From positions 26,598 through 90,597 of the forward strand of contig JAOPJZ010000015.1 of assembly GCA_025517525.1 (NCBI GenBank): a stretch of 64,000 nucleotides of DNA, written 5' to 3'. The stretch comes from Natronosalvus hydrolyticus. Lineage in GTDB: Archaea > Halobacteriota > Halobacteria > Halobacteriales > Natrialbaceae. Position 1 is the stretch's first letter, and every line of letters starts with the position of its first letter. Below the pieces are notes generated by a model. The model was not told the origin of the DNA. It saw only the letters and a program-made list of their open reading frames with translations, and did no database searches. Both the position numbers and the translations under genes were made by a program. Below are positions 8,685-17,276 of this stretch, piece after piece.

Positions 8685-8823
8685 AGGTAGCCTTCTCGAG
8701 GGGGTGATTGTAGCCGCTTCGAATGTGGTTGCCAGCCGAGGGGCGACAGTCGGGATTCGAAACCACCGCGCTCGAGCAGCGAGACCGTTCAGGTTTTTAT
8801 CCTTTCCCGACGAATTCGAAGCT

Positions 8824-9576
8824 ATGAGAGAGCGAATCTTCAACGAAGATGGCGAGGAAGACCTCGTGTTCGTCATGGGGCTTGGCAACCGATGGACCCA
8901 CGAGAACGTGGGCTGGCTCATCGAGAAACTCACGGACGCGGGCTATCGCGTCCACGCGTTCGAACTCCCGACGAACATTGCCGATTTCAAGGCCGATTGG
9001 CTCGAGCCCGTCGCCGAGTACGTCATCGACCTCGAGGAGTACCAGCTCCTGGCACACAGCGCCGGTTCACTCGTCGCGCAGGCACTCGACGGAGCGGACA
9101 ACCACGTCTACCTGAGCCCGTGGTGGGGCTACAGCCCCGACCGCTCACCGCTGTTGCTCGATATCCTCGAGCAGATTCCGACCAGTGCGCCGTTCTTGCC
9201 ACGCGGCGAGGTCCCGAAGTCGGCCATCGGGGACCTGGCGACCGACCACCAGATGGCCACGGGGCCAAATTGGCTCTCGCCCTCGTTCATCCGCGAAACC
9301 CGGCGCGCTCAACAGGAGTTGCTCGCCATCGACCACGACGCCGTCGTCTTCTGCTCGCTTCGCGACTCCATCGTCGACCTGCGTCCCATCGGCGAGCGCG
9401 TCCCTGCCGAACATATCGTGCTCTACGACGGCGGCCACGAACTGTTCTCCTCGAGCGTCCGGGACCGATACGTCGAGCTCCTGCTTGCGGCACTCGAGGA
9501 CGGCGCTGACGCCATCGAGGAACGCCAGGTCGTGCCGCTCCCCGAACGCGAGGAGGTACCCCCGTCAGTCGAGTAG
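8824..9576 (+). CDS. Alpha/beta hydrolase
   Basis: A 250-residue soluble alpha/beta hydrolase. The nucleophile elbow is AHSAG near residue 80, a variant of G-x-S-x-G with Ala in the first position. The oxyanion loop lies near VMGLGNRWTHENVGWL, and the catalytic His is in YDGGHELF near residue 204. The start at 8824 is supported by a TATA-like GGTTTTTATCC about 28 bases upstream, giving a leaderless mRNA; the frame extends upstream to 8665 without need. Serine-hydrolase chemistry is likely; the substrate is not known. It is divergent from the DUF4442 gene. Confidence 0.8.
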   Translation: MRERIFNEDGEEDLVFVMGLGNRWTHENVGWLIEKLTDAGYRVHAFELPTNIADFKADWLEPVAEYVIDLEEYQLLAHSAGSLVAQALDGADNHVYLSPWWGYSPDRSPLLLDILEQIPTSAPFLPRGEVPKSAIGDLATDHQMATGPNWLSPSFIRETRRAQQELLAIDHDAVVFCSLRDSIVDLRPIGERVPAEHIVLYDGGHELFSSSVRDRYVELLLAALEDGADAIEERQVVPLPEREEVPPSVE

Positions 9577-9806
9577 CTGCCGTTCTTGCACGCGTAGCCA
9601 TCCGAACGAACCGTGCGTGCACGCCGAGCTATCGCTTTAGGACCTGTCGGCAGCCCCATCGCTTGCATGCAGAGCATCGCCAGTACCATTTCGAAATCTC
9701 TGGACACCCGTTTGAGCGATCCTCGAGTCGGTATGCACGCACAACAGCCTGCAAAGGCGGTGAAAGTCGCCCATAACTATTGACGCCTGTATGGAATCTG
9801 CGATAA

Positions 9807-11057
9807 ATGGCCCCGGTACATCCCACTCGAGCGAGCGAGCAGCCGCCGACTCGGTACTCGAGTGTGCCCGGCCTGCTCGAGCGATTACGGCTCGGATTCG
9901 ACCCGCTCGAAGGTGGCTGGCGGGGGAGTGATTCACCGGAGTCGACGCCCGAGACGGATCCCCTCGAGCAGGCGGCGCTGTCTCGGGCCGTCGAGACGCT
10001 CTTTCGGCCGGTCGAATCCGGCGGTTTCTGGGACCAGTCGGCGGGCCATTTCGTCCCCGGCTATCGGCTTCGAAAGCCCCCGTTACAGGTGGAAGCGACG
10101 TCCGATGGGGCTCACACCTCGTCTCTTCTTCCTCGCGTGCCCGGCTTCCGATGGTGCCCCCAGCGCGGCCTCGAGTACCGGAACGGGCCGCTGGCGACGA
10201 TGGCCGCGATGCGCTGGCGCGTCTCACCCGCTGGAACGGGCGCGTACGATTCGCAGTTGCAAGGGCAACTCGCCCACTGTCGAACCCTTGGGACGTCGCT
10301 GGCACATCGAGATAGCCTCACGCCGGCCGAGCTGGGGGCGCTGCTCGAGGCGTTCTCGCTGGCAAGTGACGTCCTCGACCCGTCGTGGCTGGAGGTGGCG
10401 AACGTACTGTTCGACCGAACCCGTGGCTGTGCGCTCGACCGACCCGAATCGGGGCTCGTGCTGGTCGGCTGGGCGGCGCTGGCCGAACGCTGCCCCAAGT
10501 CGGCCGCTCGAGCGGCGCTCACCGAGGGGCTGGCCGTCCTCGAGGAGCATCGTCGGGCGGACGGCTCCCTGGGATTCGACGACGCGCCCCACGCGGCCCA
10601 GCAGTTCACGAACTGGGGACTTGCCCGTGCGGCACAGGTCCTCGACCGACCGCCCGCGTTGGGGGCCGTCGAACACCATCTCGAGCACACGGTCGAACAC
10701 CGGATGCGAGCCGACGGCGCACTCTTTTCGACCGACCCGCGTCGGGCAGGCTTTCTCGAGCGCTCTCGAGCGGGCGAACCGCCGGAATGGCGAATCCTCA
10801 AACCGATTTCGCAGGCGCTCTTTATCACGACTATCGACGAGTACGTGGGCGCGGGCGGCCTCTGTGGGTACGACCGGGAGCGGGCGGCCGCCCTGCGGTG
10901 GCTCTGGAACGGACATCCGGGGGGTGACCTCGAGACGGTTGCACTCGATCCGGTGACCGAGTCGGGCCAGCGTGCCCCACCGGGCTATCGAACGGTGTCG
11001 TCAGCGGACCTCGCCTGGGTCGTCGCAGCGCTGGCCGGGCAGCCGTCGTCTGGGTAG
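9807..11057 (+). CDS. Hypothetical protein, possible alpha/alpha toroid
   Basis: A 416-residue soluble protein with repeated helical segments such as LLEAFSLASDVLDPSWLEVANVLFDRT and SAARAALTEGLAVLEEHRRADGSLGFDD. The recurring R-x-DGSLGF/ADGALF pattern is reminiscent of (alpha/alpha)6 barrels of the terpene-cyclase or glycosidase type, but no catalytic motif is decisive. The start ATG at 9807 has an AT-rich stretch (AACTATTG) about 30 bases upstream. The 230 bases before it (9577-9806) hold no gene that I can support. Function unknown. Confidence 0.65.
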   Translation: MAPVHPTRASEQPPTRYSSVPGLLERLRLGFDPLEGGWRGSDSPESTPETDPLEQAALSRAVETLFRPVESGGFWDQSAGHFVPGYRLRKPPLQVEATSDGAHTSSLLPRVPGFRWCPQRGLEYRNGPLATMAAMRWRVSPAGTGAYDSQLQGQLAHCRTLGTSLAHRDSLTPAELGALLEAFSLASDVLDPSWLEVANVLFDRTRGCALDRPESGLVLVGWAALAERCPKSAARAALTEGLAVLEEHRRADGSLGFDDAPHAAQQFTNWGLARAAQVLDRPPALGAVEHHLEHTVEHRMRADGALFSTDPRRAGFLERSRAGEPPEWRILKPISQALFITTIDEYVGAGGLCGYDRERAAALRWLWNGHPGGDLETVALDPVTESGQRAPPGYRTVSSADLAWVVAALAGQPSSG

Positions 11058-11270
11058 TAGTTCATCTTTCCGTGATCGGGAGTTGGCTGTCATCGTCCGG
11101 ACCGGGTCAGGTTCCTCCCACTCGAGTCGCCGCTGAGCCGTGCAGTCCCGTCCACGGCCAGGATACCGGGTCGTGGTAACGTGGGGCAATCATTTGGAAA
11201 TTGGATACTACTCGAGACAGATCAATCTGTTTGTACTGACACTTATGCTAATTGCCGTTGTGGCCGTGCT

Positions 11271-12989
11271 ATGTCCGAATTCGGTGCCCTTTCGCTCGTT
11301 CCACCGCTGTTAGCCATCGCGCTGGCGATCTGGACTCGTCGGCCCATCCTCTCGCTGTTCGTGGGTGTCTGGATCGGCGGGGTCATCTTCACCGGCGGAC
11401 TCGGTGTCGGACAGACCTTCGACTGGATCGCCGGTTCGATCGCGGACATGTTCCACGCACAGATCCTGATTTTCACCTTGCTGTTGGGCTCGGGCGTCGC
11501 CCTCATCTGGCGACTCGGCGGTGCTATCGCCGTTCGAAACTGGGCGGTCGCACGCCTCGAGAGCCAACGAACGACGGGCGTGACGACCTGGCTGCTCGGC
11601 ATCGCGCTCTTTTTCGACGACTACGCCAACACGGCCATCGTTGGCTCGACGATGCGGGACATCTCCGATCGGATGCGGATCTCTCGAGAGAAACTGTCCT
11701 ACATCGTCGACTCGACGGCCGCGCCCGTGGCGACCATCGCCATCTCGAGCTGGGTCGCCTTCCAGCTCTCGATGGTTCGGGAGGCGTTCGCCGATATCGA
11801 AGAAACCGCCGGCGTCGAAACGCCCAGCGCCTTCGCGGTGTACCTCGAGTCGATTCCGTACAACGCCTACGCGCTGTTGGCGATTGCGATGGTCGGCATC
11901 ATCGTCCTCTCACGGCGCGATTACGGCGAGATGCTCGACGCTGAACACCGGTCCTGGCAGACCGGGAACGTGACCCGCGAGGACGCTGTTCCCTTGCAAG
12001 AGGTGGAAAAAGACCTCGGAGAACCCGTCCTCGAGCGCCCGATGTTGCGGACGTTTTTCCTCCCGATCATCGTTCTGATCGCCGTGACCACCATCGGCGC
12101 GTTCTGGACGGGGTATCAGGCGGCCGAACTGGCGGGCGTCGGAGAGGTGCTCGGATTGACGACGGGCGAGTTCGCCGAGACGATAGCCGGGGAGGCCGAC
12201 TGGGCGGCCGCGCTGGTCTGGGGCTCGTTCGCGATGGTGCTCTCAGCTATCGTTCTCGGACTGGTCTACGATCTGTTCGACCTCGAGGATGGCGTCGAAA
12301 CGGTGCTCGACGGGTTTGGTCTGATGCTCACTGCGGTAACCATCCTGGTGCTCGCCTGGTCGATCAGCGCGGTCGCGGGCGACCTCGGCACCGGGGAGTA
12401 CGTCGCCGCGGCGACCGAAGGCGTGCTCTCGCCGGCGATATTTCCCGTCGTCGTGCTTTTGACGGCCGCGTTCATCGCGTTCACGATGGGCTCGTCGTGG
12501 GCGACGATGGGCATCGTGACGCCGATCGCGTTGCCCGTCGCGTACAACCTGACGGGCGATTTTACGCTGGCACCGGTCGTCGTCGGAGCCGTCTTTTCGG
12601 GGGCGATTTTCGGTGACCACACCTCCCCAATCTCGGATACGACGGTGCTCTCCTCGACGTTTACCGGGGCCGATTTGATCGATCACGTGCGCACGCAGGC
12701 GTACTACGCCGTGACCGTCCTCCTCGTCGTGGTGTTTGCGTACCTGCTCAACGGCTACCTCGGAGTTCCGCCAATCGTGTTCTTACCCCTCGGCGTGTTG
12801 ATCCTCGTCGGTCTGGTCTACGGACTCTCGAATCTCGACGCCGGACGCAAGGGCGTCGACCCCGTTGCCTCGAGCGTGGACGTCGACTGGGACGAAACGA
12901 TGGCTGAGGGGATCGCCGGGCCCTCGAGTCCGGGAGCCGGTGAGGATCCTGACCCGAGTTCGCCCAGCGGGTCTGAGTCCGGCGATTGA
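11271..12989 (+). CDS. nhaC: NhaC-family Na+/H+ antiporter
   Basis: A 572-residue polytopic membrane protein of the NhaC superfamily, with about twelve hydrophobic segments. Hallmarks are ALFFDDYANTAIVGSTMRDISD, with acidic residues inside the membrane, SSWATMGIVTPIALPVAYNL, and the C-terminal FGDHTSPISDTTVLSSTF. These fit exchange of Na+ (or a substrate) for protons at the cell membrane. The ATG at 11271 has a TATA-like ACTTATGCTAATT about 30 bases upstream, which suits a leaderless transcript. The C-terminal 50 residues are Ser/Pro/Asp rich and probably cytosolic. Sodium-proton exchange is assigned by family; related members exchange organic acids or amino acids. Confidence 0.88.
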   Translation: MSEFGALSLVPPLLAIALAIWTRRPILSLFVGVWIGGVIFTGGLGVGQTFDWIAGSIADMFHAQILIFTLLLGSGVALIWRLGGAIAVRNWAVARLESQRTTGVTTWLLGIALFFDDYANTAIVGSTMRDISDRMRISREKLSYIVDSTAAPVATIAISSWVAFQLSMVREAFADIEETAGVETPSAFAVYLESIPYNAYALLAIAMVGIIVLSRRDYGEMLDAEHRSWQTGNVTREDAVPLQEVEKDLGEPVLERPMLRTFFLPIIVLIAVTTIGAFWTGYQAAELAGVGEVLGLTTGEFAETIAGEADWAAALVWGSFAMVLSAIVLGLVYDLFDLEDGVETVLDGFGLMLTAVTILVLAWSISAVAGDLGTGEYVAAATEGVLSPAIFPVVVLLTAAFIAFTMGSSWATMGIVTPIALPVAYNLTGDFTLAPVVVGAVFSGAIFGDHTSPISDTTVLSSTFTGADLIDHVRTQAYYAVTVLLVVVFAYLLNGYLGVPPIVFLPLGVLILVGLVYGLSNLDAGRKGVDPVASSVDVDWDETMAEGIAGPSSPGAGEDPDPSSPSGSESGD

Positions 12990-13129
12990 TCGGATTCGGG
13001 GCCGGCACTGGCTCGTGTTCGTTTCGCCGGTTCGCAGGCGGGCTCGGTTCCACGCTCGAGATCGGTCGATTTCCCACCACGTTCTCCGCCTTCGCTACTC
13101 TTTTGCCCCAAGCTACTGCATAGTCGACC

Positions 13130-13894
13130 ATGGACGCACCCATCGATCACGTCATGCTTCGTGTCGAAGACCTCGAGGAATCGCTGGAGTGGTACCAGAC
13201 GCATCTGGATTACGAGGAGAAAGGCCGCTGGGAGGCCGACACCTTCACCAACGTCTTCCTCGGGCCCGAGGACGTCCACGAGGACGGCGCGCTGCTCGAG
13301 TTGACCTACAACCACGACGGGCGCACCTACGAGATGGGCGACGCCTGGGGGCACATCGCCGTGCGGGTCCCCGAAGACGAACTCGACTCGAGTTATCAGC
13401 AACTGATGGACGAGGGCGTCGAGGACTACCGCGACCCCGAATCCTGTGGGAACCGCTACGCGTTCGTCAAAGACCCGGACGGACACGAGATCGAGATCGT
13501 GAAACGCGATTACGGGGCGAAGTGGAGCCTCGACCACACCATGATCCGCGTCGAGGACGCCACGGAGGCGCTTGGCTACTGGCTCCGAACCTTCGAGTAC
13601 GAGCACACGGGTCGCTGGGAGGCCGACACCTTCGCGAACTACTTCATGAGCCGGGAGGGCGCGGCTCCAGAGGAGATGAGCGTCGAACTCACCTACAACT
13701 ACGACGGACGCACGTACACGATGGGCGACGCCTGGGGGCACCTCGCCGTCGCCGTCGACGATCTGGACGAGGCCTGGGAGCAGACGCTCGAGCGCGAATC
13801 CGAGGACTATCGGGACCCCGAATCCTGTGGCGACCGCTACGCGTTTACCAAAGACCAGGACGGCCACGAGATCGAGATCGTGCGAAAAGACTGA
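13130..13894 (+). CDS. Two-domain VOC (glyoxalase/dioxygenase fold) protein
   Basis: A 254-residue protein made of two tandem VOC domains (residues about 3-125 and 133-254). Each half has the metal-binding pattern of glyoxalase I: D-H-V/T-M near its start, an ELTYN strand, WGHIAV/WGHLAV and DGHEIEIV at its end. The halves share long identical stretches (GRWEADTF, YRDPESCG) and so look like a fairly recent internal duplication. Lactoylglutathione-lyase-like annotation is common for this family, but haloarchaea use other thiols, so the substrate is uncertain. The 140 bases before it show nothing else. Confidence 0.85.
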   Translation: MDAPIDHVMLRVEDLEESLEWYQTHLDYEEKGRWEADTFTNVFLGPEDVHEDGALLELTYNHDGRTYEMGDAWGHIAVRVPEDELDSSYQQLMDEGVEDYRDPESCGNRYAFVKDPDGHEIEIVKRDYGAKWSLDHTMIRVEDATEALGYWLRTFEYEHTGRWEADTFANYFMSREGAAPEEMSVELTYNYDGRTYTMGDAWGHLAVAVDDLDEAWEQTLERESEDYRDPESCGDRYAFTKDQDGHEIEIVRKD

Positions 13895-14114
13895 ACCGCT
13901 ACAGTAGTCTTTCGACCGCTGCACTGTGACCGGTTTGCGATTTTCCCGTATTTCGACCGTTCTCGTTGATGCTGGCTGTCGACTCGAGACTGTCGACTGG
14001 TGTGTACTTCCTCGAGGAGTATCACCTCCCTAGACGACGAAGGGCATCCGCCTCGAGTACCACGTTCTCGTGGCAGTTGCCTATCCATTTCTCGAGGAGT
14101 GAGTGTCTCGAGGG
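13895..14114. other. Intergenic region upstream of the S-layer promoters
   Basis: About 220 bases without a supportable gene. Several CTCGAG hexamers occur and stop codons are frequent in all frames. Together with the promoter and leader that follow, the distance from the VOC gene to the S-layer start is about 460 bases. Confidence 0.5.
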
Positions 14115-14122
14115 TTTATATG
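14115..14122 (+). promoter_or_regulatory. TATA-like box, distal promoter candidate of the S-layer gene
   Basis: TTTATATG preceded by a G-rich stretch, about 235 bases before the S-layer start codon. It resembles a haloarchaeal TATA box and may be a second, upstream promoter. Confidence 0.4.
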
Positions 14123-14227
14123 TGGGTCTCGAGTAATCCAGGGTTTCCCGCTGGAGCAATTCGGGAGTATTCGGGCGTTTCAGGCTATGTGTGTGGGTTT
14201 GACACACCCCTATTTCACCACAAAGCA

Positions 14228-14236
14228 TTTATAATA
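14228..14236 (+). promoter_or_regulatory. TATA box, proximal promoter of the S-layer gene
   Basis: TTTATAATA, the strongest TATA match in the region, preceded by an A-rich CACAAAGC. A start about 25 bases on gives a leader of roughly 100 bases, close to the long leaders known for haloarchaeal surface glycoprotein mRNAs. The leader contains a small hairpin, TTACAC (14291-14296) with GTGTAA (14305-14310). Confidence 0.6.
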
Positions 14237-14355
14237 ACAGTCCATCGGTATCTAATACCCCTACCCAGGGTGACAGTAGTTAGTATGGCCTTACACGCGG
14301 TAATGTGTAATTGGCAGGAACAGACTGTCGCCGTAAACAGATACAAACGATAAAC

Positions 14356-16791
14356 ATGACAGGAAATTTCAAAGAACAAATTGGTGCAGTCCTGATGGCT
14401 GTGCTGATGGTTCTCTCCGTAGTTGCGATCGGTGGCGCTGCCCTCGCGGGCTCCGCCGCTGCTGCGCACGATGACGGAGGACCTGACGTTACCCTTGACC
14501 GAGATTCGATCTCGGGTAACGACACATACGTTGGACAGGAAGTACTAGTAACCAATCTGGAAGACCCAGCCGACCTGATGCAGGGCGGCGAAGTTGTCCA
14601 GAACCTCCGTGTTAGCGACGGTAACGCAACGATCAACACGGAAAACCTTGACCCAGGCCGGTACTACATCAACGACAATGATGGGGACACCGGTTCCTTC
14701 TGGGTGAACGTACAGGAGGTCGACGCTGACTTCGAGCCAGCTTCCGTTGAGGAAGGCAGCTCCGAAGATGTCAACCTCACGTACGAAGATGTTAGTGAGG
14801 TCCCACGAGACTCCGTTGACGTCTACGTGAGTGCCGAAGATGCTGACGGCGAGGCCGTTAGCGCTGAGGACCTCAACGCCACCTTCGATGATGCCGAAGA
14901 GATGGCAGACGTTGACGACGCAGTCGTCATCGAAGGCGTCTCCGCAGATGATGTCTTCACCGGTGACTTCAGTGAGTGGGCCGTTGGCGAGTACACGTTC
15001 ACCGTGAACGTCGCTGACACCACTGCTGAGGACACCGCGACCCTCACTGTTGAAGAAGAAGGCGCCTACGATGTTGTCTTCAGTGAAGACTTCACCAGCC
15101 AGGAAGTTGGTGACGTTGTCGAGATCACTCTCGAAATCACTGACGGCGACAGCGCCTACGTGACCCTCGAGGACGAATACGACTTCTACGAGGCAAACTT
15201 CACCGTTGAAACCGAGAACGAAGATGGAGTTGCCACGGTTCAATTCAACACGTACGAAGCAGCTCAGGGCAACGCAATGACTGCTTTCGAGGGTGGTGAA
15301 GATACCACCGTCACCGACGCAAATGAGAACGTCGACCTCGACGGAGACCGCATTATCCCCGGTGAAATCGAAATGGAAGCCGCTGAAGCCCAGGGTGAGG
15401 AAGTCCTCGACATCGCCTTCATCCAGCTCAACGACCGCTCCACTGACGATCTGACAACGTGGGTCACCAACCTCGACCCAGATGAGGTTGGCGCAGCCGA
15501 CCCAGCTGACATCCCAGAAGCGGGAGTCGTGAGCGACGAAGTCGCACACGGTGACACCGTCGTTGTCCAGGTCGAAGCATCCGGTCTCTACGGATACTTC
15601 GCGGACGTCGATGACTTCGGTGACAACGGTCTCGAACTCGAGTTCGAGAGCACCGAGGAAACGATCTACGGTACCGCACCAACCACGAACGTCTCTGAAG
15701 TCAACGGCGCTGAACTCGTCGTTGATGAAGAGAACAACCAGTTCTTCGTTGCATTCAGCTCCGAGGAACTCGGTAACGCACTCGAAGACGCTGATGAAAG
15801 CGACCGATTCAGCTTCGAAAGCCCAGCTGAAGTCGACATCACGTTCTCTGTCAGTGACGAGAACGACTACGTCGACGCTGACGAAGACGAATCCGTCAGC
15901 CAGCTGCTGACGTCTGTTGAACCAGAACTGTCGATTGACGGCGACCTCGACGACCAGGACCGCCTTCAGGTCACCAAGAGTGACGAGGCAGTCATCTCCG
16001 GTGAGACGAACGTCGCACCCGGCCAGGATGTCGACTTCCGACTCCGCTTCACGGAGACCATCGTCCGCGGAACCGCTGAGGTTCAGGACGACGGAACCTT
16101 CGCAGCCGAGTTCGATCTCGACAACCGCGAAGCCGGTGACACGTTCACCGTCACGCCAGCTATCCAGGGCTACGACTTCGGTGACGTCACCGTTGACGCC
16201 ATCATCGAAGACGACGGTATCGGACCGGTCTTCGACGGCGACGTCGACGTTGACCCAGCCGAGCCTGTTGAAGGCGACGACGTGACCGTCACTGTCGACG
16301 TCTCCAACACCGGCGACGAAGAAGGCACCACGAGTGCTCAGTTCGTCTTCGGTGGAGACACCATCATCGATGAAGAGGAAATCTCCCTCGAGGCTGGTGA
16401 CTCCGAATCCTTCAGTGCAACCGTCGAAGACGCCGCCGCTGGCGACTACGACTGGGAACTTCTCCTCGACGGTGAGGAAGCCCTCTCGGGCACCCTGACC
16501 GTTGAAGAGGGTGAGGACCCAGCCGACGACGCTGACGACGCTGACGACGCTGACGACGCTGACGATGCCGACGACGCCGACGATGTCGACGACACCGACG
16601 ACGCTGACGATGTCGACGACACCGACGACACCGACGACGCAGTCGACGAGGACGACGACGTTGACGACGCCGACGACACCGACGACACCGCCGACGACGA
16701 CGGTGACGACGGTCAGCCCGGCTTCGGAGTCGCTGTCGCACTCGCAGCCCTGCTCGGAGCCGCCATGCTGGCACTCCGCCGTCAGGACTAA
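14356..16791 (+). CDS. csg: S-layer surface glycoprotein with PGF-CTERM anchor
   Basis: An 811-residue secreted cell-wall glycoprotein. Residues 1-37 form the haloarchaeal surface-glycoprotein signal peptide: basic start, hydrophobic core LMAVLMVLSVVAIGGAALAG, cleavage near SAAAA. The body is beta-rich and acidic with many N-x-S/T sites. Residues about 720-785 are an Asp-rich linker of DDAD, DDVD and DDTD units, taking the place of the Thr-rich stalk seen in Haloferax. The end is QPGFGVAVALAALLGAAML followed by RRQD, a PGF-CTERM signal processed by archaeosortase A before lipid attachment. Codon use is more relaxed than in neighbours (more GTT, GCT, GAA) and CTCGAG is sparse, which suits very high expression. 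The frame extends upstream to 14311, but that would spoil the signal peptide. Confidence 0.93.
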   Translation: MTGNFKEQIGAVLMAVLMVLSVVAIGGAALAGSAAAAHDDGGPDVTLDRDSISGNDTYVGQEVLVTNLEDPADLMQGGEVVQNLRVSDGNATINTENLDPGRYYINDNDGDTGSFWVNVQEVDADFEPASVEEGSSEDVNLTYEDVSEVPRDSVDVYVSAEDADGEAVSAEDLNATFDDAEEMADVDDAVVIEGVSADDVFTGDFSEWAVGEYTFTVNVADTTAEDTATLTVEEEGAYDVVFSEDFTSQEVGDVVEITLEITDGDSAYVTLEDEYDFYEANFTVETENEDGVATVQFNTYEAAQGNAMTAFEGGEDTTVTDANENVDLDGDRIIPGEIEMEAAEAQGEEVLDIAFIQLNDRSTDDLTTWVTNLDPDEVGAADPADIPEAGVVSDEVAHGDTVVVQVEASGLYGYFADVDDFGDNGLELEFESTEETIYGTAPTTNVSEVNGAELVVDEENNQFFVAFSSEELGNALEDADESDRFSFESPAEVDITFSVSDENDYVDADEDESVSQLLTSVEPELSIDGDLDDQDRLQVTKSDEAVISGETNVAPGQDVDFRLRFTETIVRGTAEVQDDGTFAAEFDLDNREAGDTFTVTPAIQGYDFGDVTVDAIIEDDGIGPVFDGDVDVDPAEPVEGDDVTVTVDVSNTGDEEGTTSAQFVFGGDTIIDEEEISLEAGDSESFSATVEDAAAGDYDWELLLDGEEALSGTLTVEEGEDPADDADDADDADDADDADDADDVDDTDDADDVDDTDDTDDAVDEDDDVDDADDTDDTADDDGDDGQPGFGVAVALAALLGAAMLALRRQD

Positions 16792-16867
16792 GTCTCACAC
16801 ACCACACTGAGACTTCGTCGCTAACAACCACCCGAACACGCGTTCGGGCCCCGCGGTGCGATTTTTT
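16790..16867 (+). terminator. Double hairpin with T-run after the S-layer gene
   Basis: A first inverted repeat overlaps the stop codon: AAGTCTCA (16790-16797) with TGAGACTT (16808-16815). A second, GC-rich hairpin, CCCGAAC (16831-16837) with GTTCGGG (16842-16848), is followed by a run of six T at 16862-16867. This is a good candidate for strong termination of an abundant transcript. Confidence 0.65.
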
Positions 16868-16918
16868 ATAGACGCTACCCACCCAGCGACAGCTGTGCGG
16901 TTTTGCATACCAACGGCG

Positions 16919-17003
16919 TGATACGGTTTACCGTCGTCTCTTCCCGGTGATTGCCGACCCCGTATGGCCAATCACCGATAAAACGAAACAGCAGACTGTC
17001 TGA
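16919..17003 (+). repeat. 85-bp palindromic repeat, copy A
   Basis: It begins ATACGGTTTA and ends GTCTGA, with an internal palindrome GGTGATTG ... CAATCACC. Copy B, in opposite orientation at 19058-19142, shares most positions, including the core GGTGATTGCCGACCC. The termini of the element are themselves partly inverted (ACGGTTT against AAACCGT in copy B). It is non-coding and MITE-like or REP-like. It lies in the 400-base gap between the S-layer gene and the reductase, which otherwise shows no gene. Confidence 0.7.
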
Positions 17004-17276
17004 ATCCCGGCCTCGAGATACCAGCCACCGAGTGAGTGCACTCACCACCTACTCACATCTGCCCCAAAGCACCACTCGAGAAAGCCCCACCTCCCCGAAC
17101 TTCTACAGCGTCTCACGTCCACGTGGAATGAGGAAGGTCGTTCGACGCACCCTGTTCGGACCTTGCTACCAGAGAAACGCTCGAGTGGCGACTGTAGATA
17201 CATACACAAACTGATTGTGAGGAAACCGAACTCGAGATCGAAACGGGCCGCGTGGTGACGCCGTCAGGCGTGACGC

